Assembly: GCA_000991135.1 (NCBI GenBank)
Contig: LBST01000008.1
Location: forward strand, 1-57,518
Length of the DNA: 57,518 bases
Origin: Candidatus Roizmanbacteria bacterium GW2011_GWC1_37_12
GTDB lineage: Bacteria > Patescibacteriota > Microgenomatia > UBA1406 > GWC2-37-13
Reading direction: 5' to 3'
Both the position numbers and the translations under genes were made by a program. Each line of letters starts with the position of its first letter. Position 1 is the stretch's first letter. Under the pieces are notes generated by a model that saw nothing but the letters and a program-made list of their open reading frames with translations, did not search any database and was not told the DNA's origin. Shown here piece by piece: positions 8,652 through 14,963 of this stretch.

Positions 8652-9718
8652 TTTCGTTTCTTTTTTCCTTAGGCCAATTGGGAAGAATTTCTTTTTTTAA
8701 CCAACAAGTTAATTTTTACCTTTACGAAGTTTTTCTTACCTTTTTTTTCCTAATTTTATTGGCAAAATATCGACTAGAACCAATATATGAAGCCTTAAAA
8801 AAAACAAAATCTGCTTTTCTTTTTTTGACAATTTTATCAATTTCATTATTAATAGGTTTTAATCAGTATTCGTTTTTTGAAAATGCGGTTGGATTACTCT
8901 ATTTGGTAAGGCTACTTTCATATGGGACTTATTGGGTTTATGTGTCTTATATGGTAAAGAAGAAGCCAGATTTCAAGAAAAACCTAAATATCGGGCTTTG
9001 GATTTTTATATCTATGACAACTGTTACTACAATCACTCAATATTTTTTTTACCCAGATTTGAGAAATCAATTTTATCAAGGCTGGGACCCGCACCTATAC
9101 CGGACTTTTGGAGTATTTTTTGATACAACAATAGCTGGGACGATCTTTGCGATGATTTTTGTTTTTAGCAATAATCTTGTCGTTAAAGGTATCTTTTTGA
9201 TATTTTTAGTGTTGAGTTTTTCAAGAAGCGTTTATTTATCCTTAGTAATTGTTTTGTTATATATTTTTTTCAAAAATCGTGATTTCAAGAAACTATTTCT
9301 TTCTTTATTTATTTTGTTATTTATATTATTTATAGCTCCAAAACCGGCAGGTGAAGGTGTTAATTTAAAGCGCACTTTTTCGATAGCCTCGCGTACAGAA
9401 GATTATCGCGAAGGTTTTAATCTTTTTTTAAAAAAACCGATTATCGGTTATGGCTATAATCGTCTTAGATATGTAAGATCGCGGTCGATCTCCCATGCCG
9501 GCGCCTCTTTTAGTTCAAGCTATCTGACGATTTTGGTAAGCTCCGGGATTGCGGGATTAATCGGACTGATTAGTACAATGAGACTCATTTGGATAAGGAA
9601 AAAAAACGCGAGAACGCTACTTTTATTTTTGACGACAGTATCGTTGTTTGACAATGTGTTATTACACCCATTTATTCTTTTTATTTCCGGAGTTTTGCTT
9701 ATTCTTTCTGATAGATGA
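8630..9718 (+). CDS. O-antigen ligase/polymerase-like membrane protein
   Basis: The product has 362 residues and about ten hydrophobic helices spread over the whole length. The central extracytoplasmic stretch around residues 250-290 (RTEDYREGFNLFLKKPIIGYGYNRLRYVRSRSISHAGASFSSSYL) has the shape of the O-antigen polymerase/ligase (Wzy/WaaL, PF04932) active loop, including GYG and the H/S-rich part. It would join glycan units or transfer them to a carrier at the outer face of the membrane. The ATG at 8630 overlaps the end of the previous gene. It is the last gene of the polysaccharide run and converges with the next gene, overlapping it by 20 nt. Confidence 0.8.
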   Translation: MAILFYLISFLFSLGQLGRISFFNQQVNFYLYEVFLTFFFLILLAKYRLEPIYEALKKTKSAFLFLTILSISLLIGFNQYSFFENAVGLLYLVRLLSYGTYWVYVSYMVKKKPDFKKNLNIGLWIFISMTTVTTITQYFFYPDLRNQFYQGWDPHLYRTFGVFFDTTIAGTIFAMIFVFSNNLVVKGIFLIFLVLSFSRSVYLSLVIVLLYIFFKNRDFKKLFLSLFILLFILFIAPKPAGEGVNLKRTFSIASRTEDYREGFNLFLKKPIIGYGYNRLRYVRSRSISHAGASFSSSYLTILVSSGIAGLIGLISTMRLIWIRKKNARTLLLFLTTVSLFDNVLLHPFILFISGVLLILSDR

Positions 9719-10406
9719 CATTCAGATTTTTTGTTTCTATGTTTCCGGCGATATCAGAGGCGACGATTTCAATAAGATTTTCTCCCTCTTTTAATCGTAT
9801 ATTGGTCTGAAAATTGCCTACGGCGTCAACGACGACTGGTAGATCATTGACTCTTATGAAAACTTCTTTATCGGTTAACCCTTTGAGCAGTATTTCAGAT
9901 TGAGATATTGTTTCTTTGTCTTTTGGCTGGGTTATGTCTAGCTTTGGTTTTTCTTCTTTGAACAGAACGGAGTAAGTGTTAGTGGTTTTTTTAGATTTGT
10001 TATCGGAGCTAGATGCTTTTATGTAAACTTTATTGCTGCCTTTTTCTAAATCACCGATTTCCTCGGAAAAATTATCGCTGGATTTTAGATCTATCTCCTT
10101 GACTTTTTCACCGTTTAAGAAAAAGGCCAGTTTTTCGTAGTTGATAACCGATCCGGAGATAATGAATTTGGCGCTGTTTGTAGCGGTTGGGATATTGTCG
10201 ATGATTATCGACCCGTAAATTTCCTCGGTTTTATTTAATGCAGGCGCCGAAGTTTTTGAAAACAGATTGGCGACAAAAATAGAGGTATTTAAAAGCAATT
10301 TAAAACCGATTGTAAAAACCAATAAAAGAGTGACAATCAAGATGATAATAAAAACCGTTATGGTTCTTGTTAATTTATTTTTTTGAAACAGTTCTGATCT
10401 TTTCAT
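9699..10406 (-). CDS. Membrane-anchored protein with Ig-like (glucodextranase B-type) domain
   Basis: The product has 235 residues. Residues 13-43 form one transmembrane helix. The rest is extracytoplasmic and beta-rich. Residues 155-230 (LDITQPKDKETISQSEILLKG ... GENLIEIVASDIAGN) match the bacterial Ig-like/glucodextran_B fold, and residues 65-145 look like a degenerate copy of the same fold. It is probably a structural or adhesive envelope protein; no catalytic residues are seen. The ATG at 10404-10406 is just one base downstream of the tRNA-Thr gene, so tRNA 3'-end processing would leave a nearly leaderless mRNA. Confidence 0.75.
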   Translation of the reverse strand: MKRSELFQKNKLTRTITVFIIILIVTLLLVFTIGFKLLLNTSIFVANLFSKTSAPALNKTEEIYGSIIIDNIPTATNSAKFIISGSVINYEKLAFFLNGEKVKEIDLKSSDNFSEEIGDLEKGSNKVYIKASSSDNKSKKTTNTYSVLFKEEKPKLDITQPKDKETISQSEILLKGLTDKEVFIRVNDLPVVVDAVGNFQTNIRLKEGENLIEIVASDIAGNIETKNLNVIYQKE

Positions 10407-10407
10407 G

Positions 10408-10479
10408 AGCCGATGATCGGACTTGAACCGATAACCTGCTGTTTACGATACAGCTGCTCTGCCATTGAGCTACATCGGC
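10408..10479 (-). tRNA. tRNA-Thr (anticodon CGU)
   Basis: This is a complete cloverleaf: acceptor GCCGATG/CATCGGC, D-stem GCTC/GAGC, anticodon stem GCTGT/ACAGC with loop ATCGTAA, and T-stem ATCGG/CCGAT. CCA is not encoded. Its 5' end directly follows the CCA of tRNA-Gly. Confidence 0.95.
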
Positions 10480-10482
10480 TGG

Positions 10483-10554
10483 AGCGGGCGAAGGGAATTG
10501 AACCCTCTGTCTTCTCCTTGGGAAGGAGACATTTTGCCGGTAAACTACGCCCGC
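10483..10554 (-). tRNA. tRNA-Gly (anticodon CCC)
   Basis: The acceptor is GCGGGCG/CGCCCGC and the anticodon stem TCTCC/GGAGA has loop TTCCCAA. The encoded CCA (10480-10482) abuts the tRNA-Thr gene with no spacer, so the two must be separated by processing. Confidence 0.95.
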
Positions 10555-10658
10555 ATTCTCGGGACAAAACCGACGGTTTTTTCCCGACGATTTTCCCTAA
10601 TTGGATCGCGGCTATTCACTCATAAAGGTACGCCGCGATATTATTTTACTATATTATA

Positions 10659-11252
10659 TTAACGAGGAATGATCAAAATCATGCCGACTTCGATCTGGTC
10701 GGCGTTGAGAAGATTGTTGGCTTGAAGGATTCTTGGCCAAGAATATAGATCTCCGTAGACTTTTTGGGCGATTATAGACAAGGAATCGCCTGGCTGGACG
10801 ATGTACTTGCCTTCTGTATAAGTGACTTGTGATGTCGAAGAAGCGGAAATTTCGCCAACGGTTGGATCTCTACGCTTTACGTCGGGAATAATCAATTTTT
10901 GCCCCACTTCGATGGGTGAGGCAGAATCAAATTTATTGGCGATAGAGATGTCATAAGCGTTAAACCCAGAGCCGTAAAATTTCTCGGCAATGCGCCAAAG
11001 ATCATCGCCTTCGGAGACAACATAGGTCTTTGGGACTGTTGGGGATATTGGAGCGGTTGGCGAAGTTTTTTTAGTAAAGGCTGGCAGTGAGAAAGCCAAG
11101 TCTAAAGAAATATTTTTTAGAAGAAATTTATAAGCTAATGAGGAAAACATCAAGGATACTAGGATTCCAAGAATCAAACTAAAATACTTTTCTTTTATCG
11201 TTAGTAAAAATAGCCGTTGATAGTTTAAAGCCTTGACATATTTTTTCTTCAT
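10659..11252 (-). CDS. Membrane-anchored protein with two LysM domains
   Basis: The product has 197 residues. Residues 25-48 form a transmembrane anchor. A threonine/proline linker follows (KKTSPTAPISPTVPK). Two LysM peptidoglycan-binding domains follow at about 75-125 (YVVSEGDDLWRIAEKFYGS ... GQKLIIPD) and 147-197 (YIVQPGDSLSIIAQKVYGD ... GMILIIPR). It should hold to the cell wall from the membrane; no hydrolase domain is present. TATAAT lies 14 nt upstream of the ATG. The tRNA-Gly/tRNA-Thr pair and the Ig-like gene lie downstream on the same strand. Confidence 0.88.
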   Translation of the reverse strand: MKKKYVKALNYQRLFLLTIKEKYFSLILGILVSLMFSSLAYKFLLKNISLDLAFSLPAFTKKTSPTAPISPTVPKTYVVSEGDDLWRIAEKFYGSGFNAYDISIANKFDSASPIEVGQKLIIPDVKRRDPTVGEISASSTSQVTYTEGKYIVQPGDSLSIIAQKVYGDLYSWPRILQANNLLNADQIEVGMILIIPR

Positions 11253-11298
11253 ATTGTTGTGAGGCTATTATAGTCTACTGCCTATGAAGATGTCAATT

Positions 11299-11538
11299 TT
11301 ATTTTCTTGTTTGCAGTGGATAAAAAGAACAATTATTAATTAATTTACAGCCCTCGTAATAACTTCTTCCTAAAAACTTTTTTTTCAGAAAAGCGATGCA
11401 AATAAATCTTAATCCTCGACTTCTATATAAAATCTCTATTTCATTTGGACAATCAGAAATTCTTTTTTTGGATCCTTGTGTAGACAAAGATAATACCGCT
11501 TTTTCATCGTACGGTGGAATAGTCAATCCATTCGCCAT
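11299..11538 (-). CDS. Small hypothetical protein (79 aa)
   Basis: I start this frame at the ATG at 11538 (MANGLTIPPYDEK). The longer reading would run back into the tRNA-Asp gene on the other strand. An AT-rich -10-like sequence (TATATT/TATTAT) is 9-11 nt upstream, as for other genes here. The protein is basic and has five cysteines, two of them in GCKLINNC, with no recognised domain. It could be a genuine lineage-specific protein or a chance frame. Confidence 0.4.
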   Translation of the reverse strand: MANGLTIPPYDEKAVLSLSTQGSKKRISDCPNEIEILYRSRGLRFICIAFLKKKFLGRSYYEGCKLINNCSFYPLQTRK

Positions 11539-11586
11539 ATATTGTAAATAATATATAAAATTGCTAGAATAGAGTGTAAGAAATAA

Positions 11587-11660
11587 GGAGTCATAGCTCA
11601 ATTGGCTAGAGCACTTCCCTGTCACGGAAGGGGTTGGGGGTTCGAGTCCCCTTGGCTCCG
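11587..11660 (+). tRNA. tRNA-Asp (anticodon GUC)
   Basis: Acceptor GGAGTCA/TGGCTCC, anticodon stem CTTCC/GGAAG with loop CTGTCAC, T-stem GGGGG/CCCCT and discriminator G. CCA is not encoded. A TAGAAT box lies about 15 nt upstream. Confidence 0.95.
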
Positions 11661-11732
11661 CCTTCGTCCGCCGAAGCTTTCAGCGGAGGCGGAATTCGCT
11701 TCGTCGGACTACGGCGGACTGTGTCCGCCGTA
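11661..11732 (+). repeat. GC-rich palindromic repeat cluster after tRNA-Asp
   Basis: Overlapping inverted repeats fill the gap between tRNA-Asp and the HD gene. The clearest is TACGGCGGAC-TGT-GTCCGCCGTA at 11710-11732; another pairs TCCGCC with GGCGGA around 11667-11693. They resemble the CCGAAG-type palindromes at 16877 and 38479. Confidence 0.7.
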
Positions 11733-11734
11733 AA

Positions 11735-12271
11735 TTACCTTCTCATTTTTTGCAGGTCTTTAATGGTTTGTTTGAGAAGAGGCGTTTTAATATGGGCTTC
11801 GGCGCTTTCAAAAAATTCCGATAGGTCTTTACCTTGTTCTTTTTCATATTCATAAGCCTGAATCGTCCTTTCTAAAATATCGATCTCCCAGAAAATAATC
11901 GCTTCCTTGGTTTTCCTTTCTATCATTTCATGAAACAACTTCGCATAGTCTTCTCCGTATCCAAAAAGGATAGTTCTAATCGCTTCTTTTTCAATTTTTT
12001 CCTTTTTTTTCCTTTTCTTAAGATTAACTTTAGCGCCTCTTTGAATAACAATGTCTCCTGTAGATGTTTCTCCTAAATCATGAATGATAGCCATTTTTAT
12101 TAGTTTCTCTTGGTTTACGTCCAAAGATTTTGATAGAGCCATTGCTAAAACAATGACTCTAAAACAATGGTCGGCGACGCTTTCTGGTTCACTAACTTTA
12201 TTCATGAGCCAGCCGGTTCTTTTTAGTCTTTTAGAAAGTCCGATCTGAAAAGCCAGATGCAAGATATTCAT
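11735..12271 (-). CDS. HD-domain hydrolase (YfbR/HDDC2-like 5'-nucleotidase family)
   Basis: The product has 178 residues, usual for the HD_3/HDDC2 group. The metal-binding residues are visible: H in SVADHCFRV near 33, HD in AIIHDLGE near 65-66, and a later D in FWEIDILE. RTGWLMN near the N-terminus and EPESVADHC are typical of YfbR-like 5'-deoxynucleotidases, which dephosphorylate nucleoside monophosphates. The exact substrate is inferred only. A TATAAT box ends 6 nt before the ATG, so the mRNA is probably leaderless. The stop codon sits next to a palindrome at 11710-11732. Confidence 0.85.
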   Translation of the reverse strand: MNILHLAFQIGLSKRLKRTGWLMNKVSEPESVADHCFRVIVLAMALSKSLDVNQEKLIKMAIIHDLGETSTGDIVIQRGAKVNLKKRKKKEKIEKEAIRTILFGYGEDYAKLFHEMIERKTKEAIIFWEIDILERTIQAYEYEKEQGKDLSEFFESAEAHIKTPLLKQTIKDLQKMRR

Positions 12272-12277
12272 AAAGGC

Positions 12278-12283
12278 ATTATA
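12278..12283 (-). promoter_or_regulatory. -10 box TATAAT for the HD hydrolase gene
   Basis: TATAAT on the minus strand, 6 nt before the ATG at 12271. Confidence 0.6.
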
Positions 12284-12407
12284 TCATTTCTTACGTCTCT
12301 TTGTAGTGGATGGTACCCGCGCTCTTACCTCGCCGAAGCCTTTAATTTGTAAATAAATGTTGAATTAATATTTTAGAATTTATTTGGACTGTAATAAAGC
12401 AGTAAAT

Positions 12408-12436
12408 TTGACTTTTGTATTTTAATATGTTACTAT
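12408..12436 (+). promoter_or_regulatory. Sigma-70-type promoter for the 96-aa gene
   Basis: TTGACT at 12408-12413, a 17-bp spacer and TACTAT at 12431-12436. The ATG at 12444 is only 7 nt further on, so transcription should start at or next to the start codon. Confidence 0.75.
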
Positions 12437-12443
12437 CATAAAT

Positions 12444-12734
12444 ATGGATGAGGTTCAATATTACGCTTTATTGAAGCATGGAGGTCTAAATTTAAGTTGT
12501 ATTAAATGTCGGGCCGTTGCACTAATACCAGCCGGAAAATTTGAAGTTAAGAAAATGCTAAACGTAGAAAGAGAACATATGAAAAATACTAACCATCCTC
12601 TTTCAGCTCTTGTACCTAGACGAGACAATTTTATGGCAGAAATCCCGGACTCCTATTCTGATCTTGGTGACATATTGAAGTCTTACGATCTTGTTTCAGA
12701 AGCAGAGTTTAGAAAAGGACCAAGCCGTAAATAA
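12444..12734 (+). CDS. Hypothetical protein (96 aa) with a CxxC pair
   Basis: It begins MDEVQYYALLKHGGLNL and contains a single CIKC pair near residue 19, then REHMKNTNHP, which could complete a metal site. I do not recognise the family. A good promoter lies directly upstream, and the frame fills its intergenic space, which supports a real gene. It converges with the methyltransferase gene at 12773. Confidence 0.6.
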   Translation: MDEVQYYALLKHGGLNLSCIKCRAVALIPAGKFEVKKMLNVEREHMKNTNHPLSALVPRRDNFMAEIPDSYSDLGDILKSYDLVSEAEFRKGPSRK

Positions 12735-12772
12735 AAACTTCATTACTTTTAAAACTCTTTTGGTTATTTATA

Positions 12773-13381
12773 TCAGATTCTTTCAAAGACATAGACGATG
12801 TCCTGCCAGTCTTCGTAAATTTTTTTTGGCTTTTTAAAATGATGTTTGGTCATAAAACGAAAAAGTTTTCCTTGGTTATAGCGATTGAGATAATAGCCGT
12901 CTTTATGGAATTTGACCTTGTCACCGAGAAAAAAAGAGGGCTTGATAAACATTGACAAAATTAAATACTTTTTTGTCACTCTTGCTAGTTCTGTCAGAAT
13001 TTTTACGTAGGATTGATGATGCTCGATAACGTCTTTGGTTAAAACAATGTTGAAATAACTATTTTTAAAGTTTAACCTTGCAAGGTCAAAGGAGAAAAAT
13101 TTTGCTTTGGAATTGGCTTTTAAATTTTTCCTGGCAAGTTTTATCGCTTTACTATTGCTGTCTATTCCAAAATACTCGCCCTGATAGCCTTTATTATAGA
13201 GCCTGAAGGCTTCAACGCCAGTGTTGCATCCGGCATCAAGAAGCAGGGACTGTTTATTAGTATTTTTAACAATAAATTTTTCAAAAGCTTCTCTGGTATT
13301 CTTTTGGTCAATCTGATCAAAGTCATGGACAGTCGTTGGTCCGACTATTTCTTTTATTCTCTGCCAATAAGTCTTATTCAT
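12773..13381 (-). CDS. Class I SAM-dependent methyltransferase
   Basis: The product has 202 residues. Motif I is LLLDAGCNTGVEAFRLY (residues about 47-63), motif II has the acidic FGIDSNSKAI, and later strands include KFFSFDLARLNF and FNIVLTKDVIEHH. This is the Methyltransf_11/25 type of Rossmann methyltransferase. The N-terminal helix region (YWQRIKEIVGPTTVHDFDQ) and the HHQSYVKIL segment give no clear substrate, so no specific function is claimed. It is divergent from lemA with only 37 nt between starts. Confidence 0.83.
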   Translation of the reverse strand: MNKTYWQRIKEIVGPTTVHDFDQIDQKNTREAFEKFIVKNTNKQSLLLDAGCNTGVEAFRLYNKGYQGEYFGIDSNSKAIKLARKNLKANSKAKFFSFDLARLNFKNSYFNIVLTKDVIEHHQSYVKILTELARVTKKYLILSMFIKPSFFLGDKVKFHKDGYYLNRYNQGKLFRFMTKHHFKKPKKIYEDWQDIVYVFERI

Positions 13382-13418
13382 AATGTATACTATTTATATT
13401 AACAGTTTATAAATAATT

Positions 13419-13961
13419 ATGATTGCATCGATTGGAATACTGGCGGTATTGGTTCTTTACATTGTGGCCCAATATAACGGCTTTGTTGTTCTAAAAACAA
13501 GAATTCAAGAAGCTTTGTCCGGAATTGATGTTCAGCTGAAAAGGCGTGCTGATTTGATTCCGAATCTCGTCGAAACTGTTAAAGGTTATGCAAAGCACGA
13601 GAAAACAGTCTTTACCGAGGTGACCAAGGCGAGGTCTGCTTTGATGAAAGCAGGAAGTCTTGAGGAAAAAGCTAAGGCCAATGACATGTTGACGGGAGCT
13701 TTAAAGTCACTTTTTGCCGTTGCCGAGGCCTACCCGCAGCTTCAAGCCAGCGAAAATTTTAAGGATTTGCAAAGGCAGCTAGAAGATACAGAAGACAAAG
13801 TGGCTTATTCGAGGCAGTTTTACAACGCCAATGTCCTTGATTTCAACGCGAAAGTCCAGATGTTTCCTTCCAATATGATTGCTAATATATTTGGATTTAG
13901 GGCGTTTGAATTTTTTGCGGCAACTGAAGAGGAGAGGAAGAAAGTAAACATAAATTTCTAA
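13419..13961 (+). CDS. lemA: LemA family protein
   Basis: The product has 180 residues, the normal size. Residues 1-20 are a membrane anchor, followed by the LemA hallmark [27 protein letters not shown] and the helical [41 protein letters not shown] region, ending with [14 protein letters not shown]. LemA proteins are membrane-anchored helical bundles of unknown biochemical role that are usually paired with a membrane protease. That pairing is present here: htpX follows after 109 nt on the same strand. A TATAAA box lies 5 nt before the ATG. Confidence 0.95.
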   Translation: MIASIGILAVLVLYIVAQYNGFVVLKTRIQEALSGIDVQLKRRADLIPNLVETVKGYAKHEKTVFTEVTKARSALMKAGSLEEKAKANDMLTGALKSLFAVAEAYPQLQASENFKDLQRQLEDTEDKVAYSRQFYNANVLDFNAKVQMFPSNMIANIFGFRAFEFFAATEEERKKVNINF

Positions 13962-14060
13962 TTTCTAATTGATCTAATTAACCTAATCAAGCCTCAAGTT
14001 CCATTTCCCAAATTGGTTATTGGTTATTATTTAGGTTAATTAGAAATTAGGTGAATTAGA
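13957..14060 (+). repeat. AT-rich imperfect inverted repeat between lemA and htpX
   Basis: The left arm (ctaatttctaatt ... aacctaat) is complementary to the right arm (aggttaattagaaattag, 14033-14050) except for a 9-nt extra piece on the left. It can form a long hairpin in the lemA-htpX transcript. Confidence 0.7.
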
Positions 14061-14070
14061 ATAATTTTAC

Positions 14071-14961
14071 ATGACGCCTTACTCTCAAATTACTCAAAAT
14101 AAAACTAAAACTTTTTTGATAATGATGACTTTTATAGTTTTGTTTAGCGGGTTTTTTTACTTCGTAGGTAAATATTTTGATTCGCCAGGAGCATACCTTG
14201 TCTTAGGATTGATTATTTCTTCTTTTTCAAGCCTGGGCAGTTATTTTTATTCTGATAAAATTGTCCTTTTTACATCTGGTGCAAAGCCTGCGAGCAAAAA
14301 AGATTTTTTTGACTTTTATACCACAACGGAAAATTTGGCTCTAGCGGCAGGGCTGCCGATGCCGCGCCTCTACGTCATAGACGATCCTTCTCCCAATGCT
14401 TTTGCTACCGGCCGTGACCCCAAACACGCAGTCGTCTGCGCAACAACCGGTCTTTTAAAAAGATTGGATAGATCAGATATCGAAGGAGTAATCTCTCACG
14501 AACTTTCTCACGTCAAGAATTTCGACATTTTAGTCTCATCAATCGTCGCAGTCTTAGTCGGGACTCTGGCAATTATTTCTGATTGGTTGATGAGGAGCTT
14601 ATGGTGGGGTCGATCTCGGGATGATGACAACAGAAATAAAAGCCCGATATTTGCTCTTTTGTTTGTTGCCGCTTTAATAATTACGCCGATAATTGCAACA
14701 TTAATTCAACTTGCCATATCAAGGCGACGTGAATTTCTTGCTGACGCATCAGGAGTGTTGATTACCAGAAATCCAGAAGGCCTGGCCTCTGCGCTTGAGA
14801 AGATAGCGACTTTTCCACCACTTAGAAACGCTTCTCCGTCAACTGCCCATCTATTTATCGCCAATCCTTTTAAGAAAAAGAGTCAAACTTCATGGTTATT
14901 AAACCTTTTTTCCACCCATCCTCCTGTTGAAGAGAGAATTAGAATTTTAAGAAGTATGTGA
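14071..14961 (+). CDS. htpX: Membrane zinc metalloprotease HtpX (M48 family)
   Basis: The product has 296 residues. Two transmembrane helices lie near residues 11-35 and 38-60, and two more after the active site. The zinc motif HELSH is at about residue 144 and the third ligand glutamate is in RRREFLADASGV. The C-terminal AHLFIANPF and STHPPVEERIRILR motifs are typical. HtpX degrades misfolded membrane proteins from the cytoplasmic face. The pairing with lemA is common in bacteria. The next gene starts two bases after the stop. Confidence 0.95.
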   Translation: MTPYSQITQNKTKTFLIMMTFIVLFSGFFYFVGKYFDSPGAYLVLGLIISSFSSLGSYFYSDKIVLFTSGAKPASKKDFFDFYTTTENLALAAGLPMPRLYVIDDPSPNAFATGRDPKHAVVCATTGLLKRLDRSDIEGVISHELSHVKNFDILVSSIVAVLVGTLAIISDWLMRSLWWGRSRDDDNRNKSPIFALLFVAALIITPIIATLIQLAISRRREFLADASGVLITRNPEGLASALEKIATFPPLRNASPSTAHLFIANPFKKKSQTSWLLNLFSTHPPVEERIRILRSM

Positions 14962-14963
14962 TT

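Noticed and set aside
10413-10662. Plus-strand reading frames over the tRNA-Thr/tRNA-Gly pair
   Set aside because: They are antisense readings of two clear tRNA genes and have no family resemblance.
11539-11625. Longer start for the 79-aa protein
   Set aside because: It would run through the tRNA-Asp gene on the other strand.
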